DNA of 64,000 bases, taken from contig QKWP01001172.1 of the NCBI GenBank assembly GCA_003550325.1, positions 18,977-82,976 on the forward strand, written 5' to 3'. This DNA is from Gigaspora rosea. Its lineage: Eukaryota; Glomeromycota; Glomeromycetes; Diversisporales; Gigasporaceae. Positions 21,221 to 31,483 of the stretch are shown here, in pieces; the first letter of the stretch is position 1; every line of letters begins with the position of its first letter. Below the pieces are notes generated by a model. That model was not told the origin of the DNA. It saw only the letters and a list, made by a program, of their open reading frames with translations, and made no database searches. Both the position numbers and the translations under genes were made by a program.

Positions 21221-21459
21221 TTAAGGCCGTTTGAAGTTGATTCTTCGGTTAACATCACTTTTCCAGGACTCTCGGGGGGGGAGGGGGTAAAATGAAATGA
21301 ACATATGAAACGAACATATAAAAATGAACAAATATGGGTCAATTTCATTGGTTGATATAAATCTGGCGAGAGTCATCCAGCGTTTTGATTGGCGGGGGAG
21401 GTGGGGGAGACTTCAGCTGGGGGGTGATGTTAACCGAAAATTAACTTCGAACGGCCTAA
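21221..21459. mobile_element. MITE with 40-bp terminal inverted repeats
   Basis: AGGCCGTTTGAAGTTGATTC...GGTTAACATCAC at the left (21224 on) is mirrored by GTGATGTTAACC...CGGCCT at the right (21424-21457). G-runs near the centre. A one-ended, decayed relative lies near 31275-31310. Confidence 0.75.
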
Positions 21460-22562
21460 CTAAAGTCAGCAAGTTGATTTGTCAACCAATCAATTAATAA
21501 CTAGTTTATTAGTCAACATATAAAATTTTATAGTATTGTTTTTAATCGCATGAGAAGTAAAATACTTATCCTTGATTAATGGACTTCTACAGATTATAAG
21601 AAATTCTTTGATTTGGACAGCGTGGTAGATAGAGTTTTTCAATTAAACTATTATTTGTATAATATTAAAGCCATTATAAATCTTGTTTACTTATATGTGC
21701 TATGGAGATACTCAACATGATGCACAATTAATCAAAGTTATTGGGTTACGTTAATAAAGACAATTGTTAATTTATTCGAACAATCATAAATATTAGTTAA
21801 TAATAAGCTTTATATATATATTTATTATTATTATATATGACCGAGTATGTCAGGACTAGGAAGTTCAGAACTCGGCGATTTTTATTCGTTATTTTCCGCA
21901 CATAAGTGTACGAATTTTTGTAGCTAACCCGGCCATCACTATCAATATTATTTGGTAACTTTATGCTTGAATTTTGATTTGACTTAAGACAAACGTTAAG
22001 TATCATTTCAAGTTAACAATAAGCTACGCCTCAAATTTTGCAAATTCTGCGAGTTCAAAATCATTAGACCAATAAAAATACAATATTAAACTGAGGATTT
22101 TGTAAATTTTGCAGTAAATTCGGCAAATGCACTGCAAATTTTGCAGAATTTCTGTGATTGGTATCCTGATCCAGGTAAATAAATATAGCATGAAATGACC
22201 TATTGAAATAATGGGTGCTAACATTGTTTAAAGTGTCTTTTTTTTTGCGGACAATTATTACATAGAACAATTAATTGAGGTACATGGACATCTTACATAG
22301 GACCTGAAATTCGAAAATGACGTACGCACATGTGTTTTATTGGGTCCGGGGGTTATGTAATGATCAACTAATCAAATCGTTAAAATTGTTAACAAAATAG
22401 AGAGAAAAATGCGAAAAAAATAAAGAAGCAGTAGTTTATATTCACCTTTGAGTATTAACGCAAAAATGTCTGGGAGGTAATTTCACCAATATAAACATTT
22501 CTCCTAATATTTATGAAATATTATTGTGTTACATGATCTTTTCCACGAAAATTCTCACGTAG
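21460..22562. other. Non-coding; nothing recognised
   Basis: AT-rich sequence without supported ORFs. Short repeats of AAATTTTGCA are present near 22030-22150. Confidence 0.45.
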
Positions 22563-22648
22563 GGGTGGCGTGATTTAAATCAAAATCGCTGATTTTTATT
22601 TTCAATAATTGGATTACAAATCATTTTTAAATGATTTTTGCCACCCCA
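22563..22648. repeat. Small foldback element
   Basis: AGGGGTGGCGTGATTTAAAT at the left and its near-complement ending GCCACCCC at the right, about 85 bp. The ends look hAT-like but the flanks show no matching duplication. Confidence 0.5.
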
Positions 22649-22746
22649 TTCTTTGACATTTAATCAATATGGGCTATTAATCGCAATTTATTTTTATGCT
22701 GCATATGTGAAGTTTGTATGTGCTTTAATGTCTTCCTTATGATTAG

Positions 22747-23909
22747 TAGAGTTTAGACCCGGGTTTTAGTAAACCGAGTCACCCGTGTCAAAACGGTTCA
22801 CGCGGGTCAAGATTTTACAACCCGGGTCAAAATTGGGTATAAGGTAGAAGGGCATATTCATTCGATTGGTTAAGTTTTATAGATATATCCATGATGTCCG
22901 TGATAATTTTACACTGTATAATAAGTAGCTGCGCAAGCGAAACCAGGAACGGGGAAGTCAGTATGTTATGATGCCGGATATTATGTACAGATAGAATTAT
23001 CTAACATAATTTTTTTTAAACGCCCATTAGATTTTGTTTATATAACTATTGTAACCATATAGGATATCACTTAATTTGTCTAATTACGTAATTATGCAAT
23101 CAATTTAAAAGTTAGTTTACGAAACAATGTAGAGAGGGCATCGATAAGGTATTAATTTTAAGGTTATGTAATGCGAGAACAATAATAATAGTTTTTAAGG
23201 GGACAATGAGATGTTAAAGGGTAACAATTAACAAATGCAAATCTTTTGTAATGATGAATAAAATTAATCCGAGTATAACGGTAAGGGCGCTGACGGGTCC
23301 GGTCAAAATCCCGACAAATAGATTCCCGACAGGTCATAATCCCGACAAAAAAATCACGACAGTAAAAATCCCGATAATCCCGACAACAAAAAACATTAAG
23401 TTTATTTAATTAGCTTAGGGTTAGGGTTAGGGTTAGGTTAAGGTTAGGGTGAGCACCTAGATTAGGGTTTGATTTAGGCGATTTTATAGTAAAATTGCTC
23501 AAGAAAAGCTTTTTTTTGAATGTCGGGATTATGACCTGTCGGGATTTTGTTTGTCTGGATTTTGACCCAAACCCATTAATTAAATATAAATAACCCTCGT
23601 CGCCATCTGATTACTATTCTGATCATAAGATCTTAAAAATTAATTCTTATATGGTACCGCATATAGTTTTTGTTTTGCATAGTTGACCGAACACTCCAAT
23701 TTGTCGCACGCACAGTAATCATTACTGGCATGCGTATTAATCACACTTTGATCTTGTGATCTGTTCACCCAACAATAATCCACAGTTTGAATAGGTTCAC
23801 TTCTCTCAACTCCAGGACCCTTATATGCAACCCGTTTTCACCCGGGTCACCCGATTTCAAATCACACGGGTGACCCGGGTGACAATTTTGCATCCGGGTC
23901 TAACCTCTA
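22747..23909. mobile_element. hAT-type non-autonomous element, 1163 bp
   Basis: Ends TAGAGTTTAGACCCGG and its complement CCGGGTCTAACCTCTA (15 of 16 match), flanked by ATGATTAG (22739-22746) and ATTATTAG (23910-23917), an 8-bp duplication with one mismatch. Rich in ACCCGGGT tracts near both ends. It encloses another inverted-repeat element (23295-23574). No transposase frame seen. Confidence 0.85.
23295..23574. mobile_element. Nested inverted-repeat element with TTAGGG repeats
   Basis: GGGTCCGGTCAAAATCCCGA at the left mirrored by GGATTTTGACCCAAACCC at the right; the arms also share CCCGACAGGTCATAATCCCG. In its middle, 23415-23449 holds three TTAGGG units plus TTAGG variants. Related fragments (CAAAATTCCGAC) lie near 24150-24200. 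Confidence 0.75.
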
Positions 23910-23933
23910 ATTATTAGACTCGCTACAGCGCAA

Positions 23934-23955
23934 CACTACTACTACTACTACTACT
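23934..23955. repeat. ACT microsatellite
   Basis: About seven ACT units just right of the hAT-type element. Confidence 0.9.
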
Positions 23956-24011
23956 CACTACTCTTCACTCAGTAAACCTCTAAATAACCAAACGAAACTT
24001 CAGGTAATAAA

Positions 24012-24116
24012 AAACATAAAGTGAGTGTCGCCAAGTGAAAACCAGCGATCTAAAAATAGATCATAATGAATTCATAACAATCTAGATTCACTTGGTGACA
24101 CTCAATTTATGTTAAA
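24012..24116. mobile_element. MITE of about 105 bp
   Basis: AACATAAAGTGAGTGTCGCC at the left mirrored by GGTGACACTCAATTTATGTT at the right, arms about 27 bp. Non-coding. Confidence 0.75.
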
Positions 24117-24277
24117 TGACTCAAGAAATGATCTTTTTATGAAATTAGATCAAAATTCCGACAACAGAATTCTGACGAACAAAATTCCGATAAAACTTGA
24201 CCGAAGCTATAGCTAACGCAATCTAATAGGGCGAGATTTTGAAAAATACGCATATGAACACTCCAGTAGATATCTAG

Positions 24278-24284
24278 ATTTTTT

Positions 24285-24315
<31 letters not shown>

Positions 24316-24316
24316 C
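24278..24316. repeat. Poly-T tract
   Basis: About 35 consecutive T on the plus strand, possibly the A-tail of an unrecognised minus-strand retroposon. Confidence 0.8.
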
Positions 24317-24557
24317 CCATATTATTGTTATATTGTTCATTCAAATGTTAATCGTGAATTAGATAAAAATATTTCAAACAATTCAGCAAAAGGTGAGAAT
24401 TGCAATAATGTATATAGTCGACCTTATCAAAATTGGCATGTGTACCTGACAAATTTTGTGTCTTTTAAAAGTTATCTGTTTTTTGGCATCAAATTATTAA
24501 CATGCATCAAACAAATAGTGTTTAACATCATATAGACTGTATTTTTCGTAATTTTAT

Positions 24558-24904
24558 TATAGTGCTGGAAACCTATACTCAACAGTCATACGAAAGTGTT
24601 TCAATTTGTTGAATAGCTATAACTTTTTATCTAAAAGGTTTTAAAAAAATCAGACAGATAACTTGTCAGCTCTACAAAATTTTATCAAAGAGATGATGCA
24701 TTTTGAAAATTAAAATATTAATTTTATAAGTTTATATAAAATTTCAATAAGATTTTGAAAAGATATTTGGCACAAATATAGAACTGACATAGCTCTACAA
24801 AGTTACTGGTCAGATTTTTTTAAAACCTCTTAGATAAAAAGTTATAGCTATTTAAAAATTGAAACACTTCGTGTAACTGTTGAGTATAGACTTCTAGCAC
24901 CATA
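24558..24904. mobile_element. Long-armed foldback element, 347 bp
   Basis: Arms of about 110 bp: GTGCTGGAAACCTATACTCA at the left against TGAGTATAGACTTCTAGCAC at the right, with further matched blocks (ATAGCTATAACTTTTTATCT). Flanked by TA. Non-coding. Confidence 0.75.
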
Positions 24905-25015
24905 TTAAAATTAGAATTAAGGCTAGAAATTAAAGAATAGAAACAGCGATTAAATGTTAGGATTATCAGGATTTATTATTGATTGCCGTCCTATTGCATG
25001 ATTGTGAAACAGGGA

Positions 25016-25133
25016 ACCGTATAAACGCGAAATAACTCCCTGAAATGAAATTTGAATTACTGTCCGAATTAACCTTAATACGGGCCGCGATTTGAAGTAA
25101 CAACCCTGGCCTTTATTTCGCGTTTATACGGTA
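25016..25133. mobile_element. MITE of about 118 bp
   Basis: ACCGTATAAACGCGAAATAA and its complement at the two ends. The ends resemble those of 31369-31483 (ACCACGAAATAAC), suggesting one family. It retains CpG. Confidence 0.8.
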
Positions 25134-25413
25134 ATTTTATTATAAATACGCCTAATTGATAAGCTTTCTATCAGCTTTTGATATGAAGTATCATAATTAT
25201 ATATATATATTTAAAAATTTATTGATGCAAAACTCGTTAGGCGCAAAAACTAAGATATAAATTTTATAAAACACATCACGATGAGCGTAATTTTGAAACT
25301 CCAGAAAACACTACCGATAAACGAGATTGTGAGTTAAATTATTTAACAATGCACAAGATTTATAGTGAATATTTACAAAAATATTAGCTTTAAGGTATTC
25401 GGAGTGGGTACAA

Positions 25414-26919
25414 ATGATGTTGGAAAAAGGTGAAATGCAAAATTTTGATTACTTTGAATTCGTTGATGTCAGTGAAATCGGCAGAGGAAAGTATATAATA
25501 CAGGCCAGTTTTATTTTGTTTAAAAAAAATGATCTATACTGAATTTTTATTGTTGAAATGCATAAACTAAAGGTAGCTACAGTGTTGTTTATTCCGCTGA
25601 ATACCGTGGTGCAAGGATTGCATTTAAAAAATTTATAAGACATAAAGATTATATATTAGTCAATGAGGTGATATGCTAATTATCATTATCCGATTTCACT
25701 AATTATTAGCTGACAAATTATGTATATAATATAGTTAAAACAACGCATTACGGTTAATAATCATGAAAACATTACTAAATTTTTAGGAATTACAGCAGGT
25801 AAGATACATGAATAAAACTACACTTAAAAATATGAATTTATAATAATTTACGATTAACTTTTGTCAATTAGCGTGATTTAGACAATATGGGCTTGGTGCT
25901 GAGAAAAGTGCCCAAATCGACAAAAAATTAATTATTTTCGTGAACTATTGATCAAAATCACATTAATTTGGTACCCGATTCGCCCAACGGGACGAATAGG
26001 GATTTCGGTCAATAATTCACGAAATAATTAATTTATCGTCGTCAATTTGGGCACTTTCTCATCACCAAACCTGTATCATATGTCCACAATTCATAATATT
26101 TATAATATCAAAATAATAAAAATATAGCAATATTACAAAAAATTTTGTTGTACTATATGTCGCTATACTATTTTTTTTCTTTTAAATTAATATACATTTT
26201 AATTATAAATAATCATTAGATTCGGAAATTCCAGGAAACGAATACATGATAGTATTACAGTTTGCAAATGGTGGCAATTTGAAAGACTATTTACGAAGCA
26301 AAACGCACGAAGATACTTTTACAATCTTATGGACAGAGCTTATTCAGATCGCAGAACAAATTATTTTCGGGCTACAACATTTGCATGCTAATAAAATTGT
26401 TCACAGAAATCTGGTAACCATTAATTTTAAAAAAATAATTTACCTCTGATTAATCTTAAACTGATCGTTAATTATAATTTCCAGCACCCTAAAAATATCC
26501 TGATAAATGATGATAAAATCATGATTTCTGGTTTTGGATCAGCATGGAAATTTGATGATAGTTTGATTTCGTTATTTGAAGAAGGAATTACTTACGAATA
26601 TTCCGATCCTCAAATTTTTATTCAAACTCGATTCATTTCAAATACTAAATCAGACATATATAGCTTAGGAGTAATATTATGGGAACTTACGAGCGGAATT
26701 CGTCCTTTTTCAAAAGCTCTTAATAAACTTGCTTTAGCTCATCATATTTCAAAAGGCAAACGAGAACAAACGATTCCTGGCACTCCTTCAAGCTATGCAA
26801 AACTTTATAAGAAATGCTGGAGCACCAAACCGAAAAAACGTCCAGAGCTGGAAGAAATTTTACATCAACTTCAACAATCAAAAGAAGCGGCTAAAATGAT
26901 TAAAAATCATATATCTTAA
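25414..26919 (+). CDS. Kinase-fold protein, probable pseudokinase, five exons
   Basis: Exons: 25414-25490, about 25583-25667, 25735-25798, 26220-26413, 26485-26919 (TAA). The joined product opens with MMLEKGEMQNFDYFEFVDVS, has a glycine loop (EIGRG), a lysine in RIAFKKF, HENITKFLGIT, the hinge MIVLQFANGGNLKDYL, GLQHLHANKIVHRNLHPKNI, and then GFGSAWKFDD, the activation-segment end YEYSDPQIF, SDIYSLGVILWELTSG, and KKCWSTKPKKRPELEEIL. This is the usual order for a Rhizophagus-type Ser/Thr/Tyr-like kinase. The HRD Asp is Asn (HRN) and DFG is GFG, so catalysis is unlikely; a scaffold role is inferred. Splices 25799-26219 and 26414-26484 fit perfectly (GTAAGA..TTAG; GTAACC..CCAG). The intron 1 acceptor is ambiguous (see findings). 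Intron 2 has an unusual GTGATA donor. Intron 3 carries a MITE. Upstream exons cannot be excluded. Confidence 0.8.
25890..26072. mobile_element. MITE inside kinase intron 3
   Basis: GGTGCTGAGAAAAGTGCCCA at the left mirrored by TGGGCACTTTCTCATCACC at the right, with further matched blocks (ATTAATTATTTTCGTGAA). The intron's splice sites are untouched. Confidence 0.75.
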
Positions 26920-27403
26920 GATGATCTTATCTCGGAAAAAATTTTAATTCGGCAAAATCTGAACAAGACGAACTTACTCATTTTAAATGATGGACTATAT
27001 GTACATTATGCAGAGCTAAGCTACAAATATGCTATATGATTCTTTTTATGACTTCATGATTTTTTAACAATATAAGAGCGATTTATTCAATCAAATCTGA
27101 TATATGTTTTTAATCTAATCTGTTTTCGAGATTTGAATTTTTTACCAATAAATTTACAATTTCATTCTATATTGCCGAAACTAATTCACTGCATTTGATC
27201 AACAAAACTAAATAACTATTATTGAGGTAGCGTAAGGTAATTCGGTTCCGAGTTGTTTACAAACTGGGTAAACCCATTCAACTTAAACAAACCTTACTAA
27301 ACGTAAACTTTAGTACTTAGAATTCAGTATAGTGCTCTCTATATTCTGCACGTGTATAATTTTTTTGTTTGGCTTTGTATATGCAACCTGTGAAAGGCGT
27401 GAC
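26920..27403. other. Downstream of kinase; no gene seen
   Basis: AT-rich 3' flank, no feature recognised. Confidence 0.5.
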
Positions 27404-27547
27404 TAGTGATGTGGTACTGTACGCTAAAATTTTTGCCGATCACTTGTTCCAGCCAATCAGATGCCAGAAAATAACTATTCGTACAGTACGTACTGAACGT
27501 ACTGTACGCTAAAATTTTCCAGGTATCATATAAATGGCACATCACTA
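27404..27547. mobile_element. hAT-type MITE, 144 bp, perfect 8-bp duplication
   Basis: Ends TAGTGATGTG and its near-complement CACATCACTA, flanked by GGCGTGAC at 27396-27403 and 27548-27555. Contains GTACTGTACGCTAAAATTTT twice. Confidence 0.95.
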
Positions 27548-27944
27548 GGCGTGACTAATCCACAGAAAACTTAAACACCCAATGTCTACTAATCTTTTTT
27601 CGATAAGTTAATAAGATTGAATTTTGAGTCTTATGGAGTTACTGTCGGGTTTCAGATAAGTCTCTGGTGTAATGTTTTGGTCGAATAATGGCTTATTACA
27701 CACTAATATCTTATTCTTAGGCCATGTGCCACGATTTCGGGGTCACGTGACACAAGATTTCAATTAAATACCGGCGTCACGGGACTCGGACAATTCAAAT
27801 TCAATAAACTGTGGTAGCTCTCCCACAGTCATTTTACCCCGTGATTTTTATCCAATGAAACCCAACGAAACTCTTTAGGGCGAGATTAAGATGAGGTGTA
27901 AAACTCATTGATTAATGTTTTTGTGGGAAATCTATAGGCGTTCA
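27548..27944. other. Non-coding spacer
   Basis: No ORF, RNA or element end recognised. Confidence 0.45.
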
Positions 27945-29526
27945 AGGACCCCAGCTATTAGTATATAGGTCAGTGAACTAGATTTAAAACAGTTAGAGAT
28001 TGCAAATGCTTATTTTTGGTACCGATAGGGCATGGTTTACTACCGTAGATTCCTAAAAATAAGCTATCTTTTTTTAGATTTAAAAAATCGGAAGTTTATT
28101 TTGAAGTATTATAACTTTTTAAGGAATTTGCACACAATAAGGAGGTGGCTTATTTTAGAGATATAAATCCTAAAAAGGTTTATTTATCTCAATGTTTATT
28201 TTAAAATTTATTTCACGTACTAATATGCATTCCGATGTAAATAAATACAAACAAATACCTTTTTTATTATTATAATAATAATATAAATTAATCTAAATTT
28301 TAAAAGCCATTGTAAGAAATCTAATAATCCAAATTTGACGATTTTGGACCATTCGAATCGTCTCATCGAGACGAATCGAATGGTACCAAAATCATCAAAT
28401 TTGGATCACTGTAGTACAAGATATTAATAATTTTATAATTTTTATAAAATCTTAACGATCTTGATAACCAGTGAGTGATCCAGATTTGATTATTTTGGTA
28501 CCATTCGATTCGTCTCGATGAGACGGCTGTAATGGTACCATAAGTATCAAAATCGGATCACTAGATCACAAGATATCTACGAAAACGTTTTGTAACGTAA
28601 TTTTATACAGTATAACAATCTTTATATAAATTGCGTTACAAAAGTTTTTCATAGATATCTTGTAATCTAGTGATCCAATTTTGATGAATTGGTACCATTA
28701 GAACCATCTTATCGAAATGGAATAGAATGTTACCAGAATCGTTAAATTTAGATTACTGTAGCATAAGATATTAATAATTTTATAATTTTTATAAAATCTT
28801 AACAATCTTGATAACCAGTAATCCAAATTTGATAATTTTGATACCATTCGATTCATCTTGATGAGATGGTTCTAATGGTACCAAAATCATCAAATCAGAT
28901 CACTAGATCACAAGATATCTACGAAAACGTTTTGTAATGTAATTTATATAAATTGCATTACAACCGTTTTTCGTAGATATCTTGTGATCTAGTGATCCGG
29001 TTTTGATGATTTTGGTACCATTAGAATCGTCTCATCGAGACGAATCGAATGGTACCAAAATTATCAAAGTTTGGTTACTGGTTATCAATATCATTTAGAT
29101 TTTATAAAAATTATAAAATTATTAATATCTTGTGCTATAGTGATCCAAATTTGATGATTTTGGTACCATTCGATTCGTCTCGATGAGATGATTCGAATGG
29201 TACCTAAATTGTTAAATTTGGAATATTAGATCTCTTACAATAGTTCTTCAAATATTTAATTAAATGCTATATAAAGGGTAGCTTATTTTTAAAGTTAAAA
29301 ATTTTATTATTGTTTTTAATTTAAAAATATAGGATGGGTTATAGAGATTTTTAAGTTTTTTGTTTAAAATTAAAAAAGTAACTTATTTTTAGAGTAACAT
29401 ATTTTCATTGCTTATTTTTAATAAATTTTTATATGTCATATAGTAAAAATGCTTATTGACTTGCTTAGAGCTATTATAAAAATTTTTAAATTTTTTGTGA
29501 CCTATATACTAATAGCTCAGGATCCT
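27945..29526. mobile_element. Inverted-repeat element of 1.6 kb packed with hairpin modules
   Basis: AGGACCCCAGCTATTAGTAT at the left mirrored by ATACTAATAGCTCAGGATCC at the right (the match continues into ATAGGTCA). Between 28330 and 29235 the GTCTC..GAGAC module occurs about six times in alternating orientation, each flanked by GGTACCATTCGA-like arms and separated by AAGATATC... stretches. Non-coding. Confidence 0.7.
28330..29235. repeat. Array of alternating palindromic GTCTC/GAGAC modules
   Basis: Module centres near 28360, 28516, 28710 (worn), 28863, 29030 and 29181. Each is a nested palindrome such as TTCGTCTCGATGAGACG with GGTACCAAAATCATCAAA on one or both sides. Spacers are themselves inverted copies. 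Confidence 0.85.
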
Positions 29527-29587
29527 GGCATTCAATCAATAATGCAGATCACAGGGTTCGATTATTATCACAGAGCTCTGCCAGGAG

Positions 29588-29966
29588 CAGAGACAGTGAA
29601 TAATATCGATTTGTATTGATAATATATAAAATGATAGTTTTATGCCAAATTATGGTAAAATCGATATTTTCACAAATGTTAATGCAGTGTAACAATATGC
29701 ACTTGGGCAAAATTAAAAATATAATTTGGGCCAGGCAATATAAATTTGCTAACTTGAACCATTGATAAGCTTCGGTAAAATAGACAATCAACAAATACAA
29801 GAAAGAAATTTAGTTACTGATCACGTTATATTACGTTATCTGTAACTATTGTACAAAATTTTGTATTTTAATTGGCCAATCATGAGTATATCGATATAAA
29901 TCGATATTTTTGACCATACCAATTAATATTTTTGCAAAATCAAATCAATATTATTCACCGTCACTG
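29588..29966. mobile_element. hAT-type MITE, 379 bp, perfect 8-bp duplication
   Basis: Left end CAGAGACAGTGAATAATATC, right end complement ...TATTATTCACCGTCACTG, flanked by GCCAGGAG at 29580-29587 and 29967-29974. CA..G ends are typical of hAT. Confidence 0.93.
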
Positions 29967-30303
29967 GCCAGGAGTCTAGACACACTTTTGTAGTAATGTG
30001 ACTATCATGTGGTGTGGCGTATTCGGATTAACTTTTTGGCTTTATTGTTAAGTTTAGGGTTAGGGTTTGTGGATATAGCCTTAGAAGATCACTATCTATA
30101 TATAAAATCGCGTTTTAGACATTTTTATGCAGGGTTTAAGGCCAATTTAAATACTAATTTTTGAGTATTTCGCTTTTTCTCTTTTTTCTTCTTGTACACA
30201 TGTTTTGTTTTGATGTCAGATTGATACGGAACAATTAATATTTACATTCTATGATTGGTTAATTCTCATGTGCCATATCACGTTACTGTAAAAGTATCTA
30301 GAC

Positions 30304-31029
30304 TAGTGATTTGGGCCGATAACAGAACCTTGGGTCGGGGCCAAAACTAATATAGTGCAACCCGGTTGACCAGGTCGTACTGTATTATAAAGAAAGATTC
30401 GACAAATCAGATCACTGAATTCAAGCACGTTGTGACGGTAAAAAATGGCATAACATTGAAAACCAGGCTAACAGTGTTGCCAATGCACAAAAAAACCCAA
30501 CATAAAGACTACTAAATCTAATAATAACTTCCTTTACACCCTAATTGGTAGGCCTCGATCGAGGCATGAATTAATTTGGTCCGAAAATAGGGTGTTTTTA
30601 CGATACTGGTTCTAAATTCTTATTACTTTTGAGCTTGAGTTTGTTGACTATACTAATGCTTATTATTACTTTTAATTCTTTCTACTAATATCTTCTGTAT
30701 TAGCTTCTTTACTATTCAAGTGTGCCTGAGTTTAAATCGACTTTCAGGTTCTGAATTTCAGTGACATGTGTCACAGGATCACGCTTAACCAATTTATATA
30801 TGTTGATTAAATTCGAACTTTCTTTTTTAATTTTAGCTAACTAACAATAATGAGTCTTTTACGAATCACAGAACAAGAAACTACGACAAACAATATACGT
30901 TAACAACCTTGTAGCAATGGGAAAAATTTTTTTTATTGTATTCTAATCGGCCCGGCCCATGAAAGTATGGGTCGACTCTTAGCCCGCCGCCGGCCCGGCC
31001 GGTAGGACTGGGGTCAGCCCATATCACTA
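30304..31029. mobile_element. hAT-type element, 726 bp
   Basis: TAGTGATTTGGGCC at the left, complement GGCTGACC...ATCACTA-type right end (CAGCCCATATCACTA), flanked by ATCTAGAC (30296-30303) and GTCTAGAC (31030-31037), 7 of 8 matching. GC-rich GGCCCGG tracts near the right end. No coding frame. Confidence 0.85.
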
Positions 31030-31037
31030 GTCTAGAC

Positions 31038-31368
31038 CCTGGTAGGGTTCAATCGCGGAAATCGAGTATTGTTAGATAAATAAGGTAATCAATTACTCTT
31101 TTAATTGATGTCAACAATGGATTAGATGAATAATCAAAGTTTAAGAGTAGGAATTACGAATATGGCTCTTTTACTCTCTCTTTTTTATGATTGATAAAGA
31201 CTTTTGAAATAATATCGGGAAGATCAACTACAAACAAATTATTACTATATTATGAACGAGGTTTCAAGAATAAAGTCGTTTAAAGTTAATCTTTCAGTTA
31301 ACATCACCCTTGCCCTTCCTATTTAATATCCCCGGTAAATTAAATAAAAATTAAAAATAATAAAAATT
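31038..31368. other. Non-coding; decayed MITE end
   Basis: 31275-31310 is a worn single end of the 21221-21459 family (GTTTAAAGTTAATCTTTCAG then TTAACATCACCC). No other feature. Confidence 0.5.
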
Positions 31369-31483
31369 CTGTATCACCACGAAATAACATGATGGGATGT
31401 GGTTTCAATTTCGGCATAAATCAAGCTTAATTCAGGCTGAAATTCGAATTAACTCCTATGCGTTATTTCGTGGTTATATGACA
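31369..31483. mobile_element. MITE of about 115 bp
   Basis: ATCACCACGAAATAAC at the left, complement GTTATTTCGTGGTTAT at the right. Same end type as 25016-25133. Confidence 0.7.

Noticed and set aside
23415-23449. Chromosome end
   Set aside because: Only a few TTAGGG units, embedded within transposons on both sides; interstitial, not a telomere.
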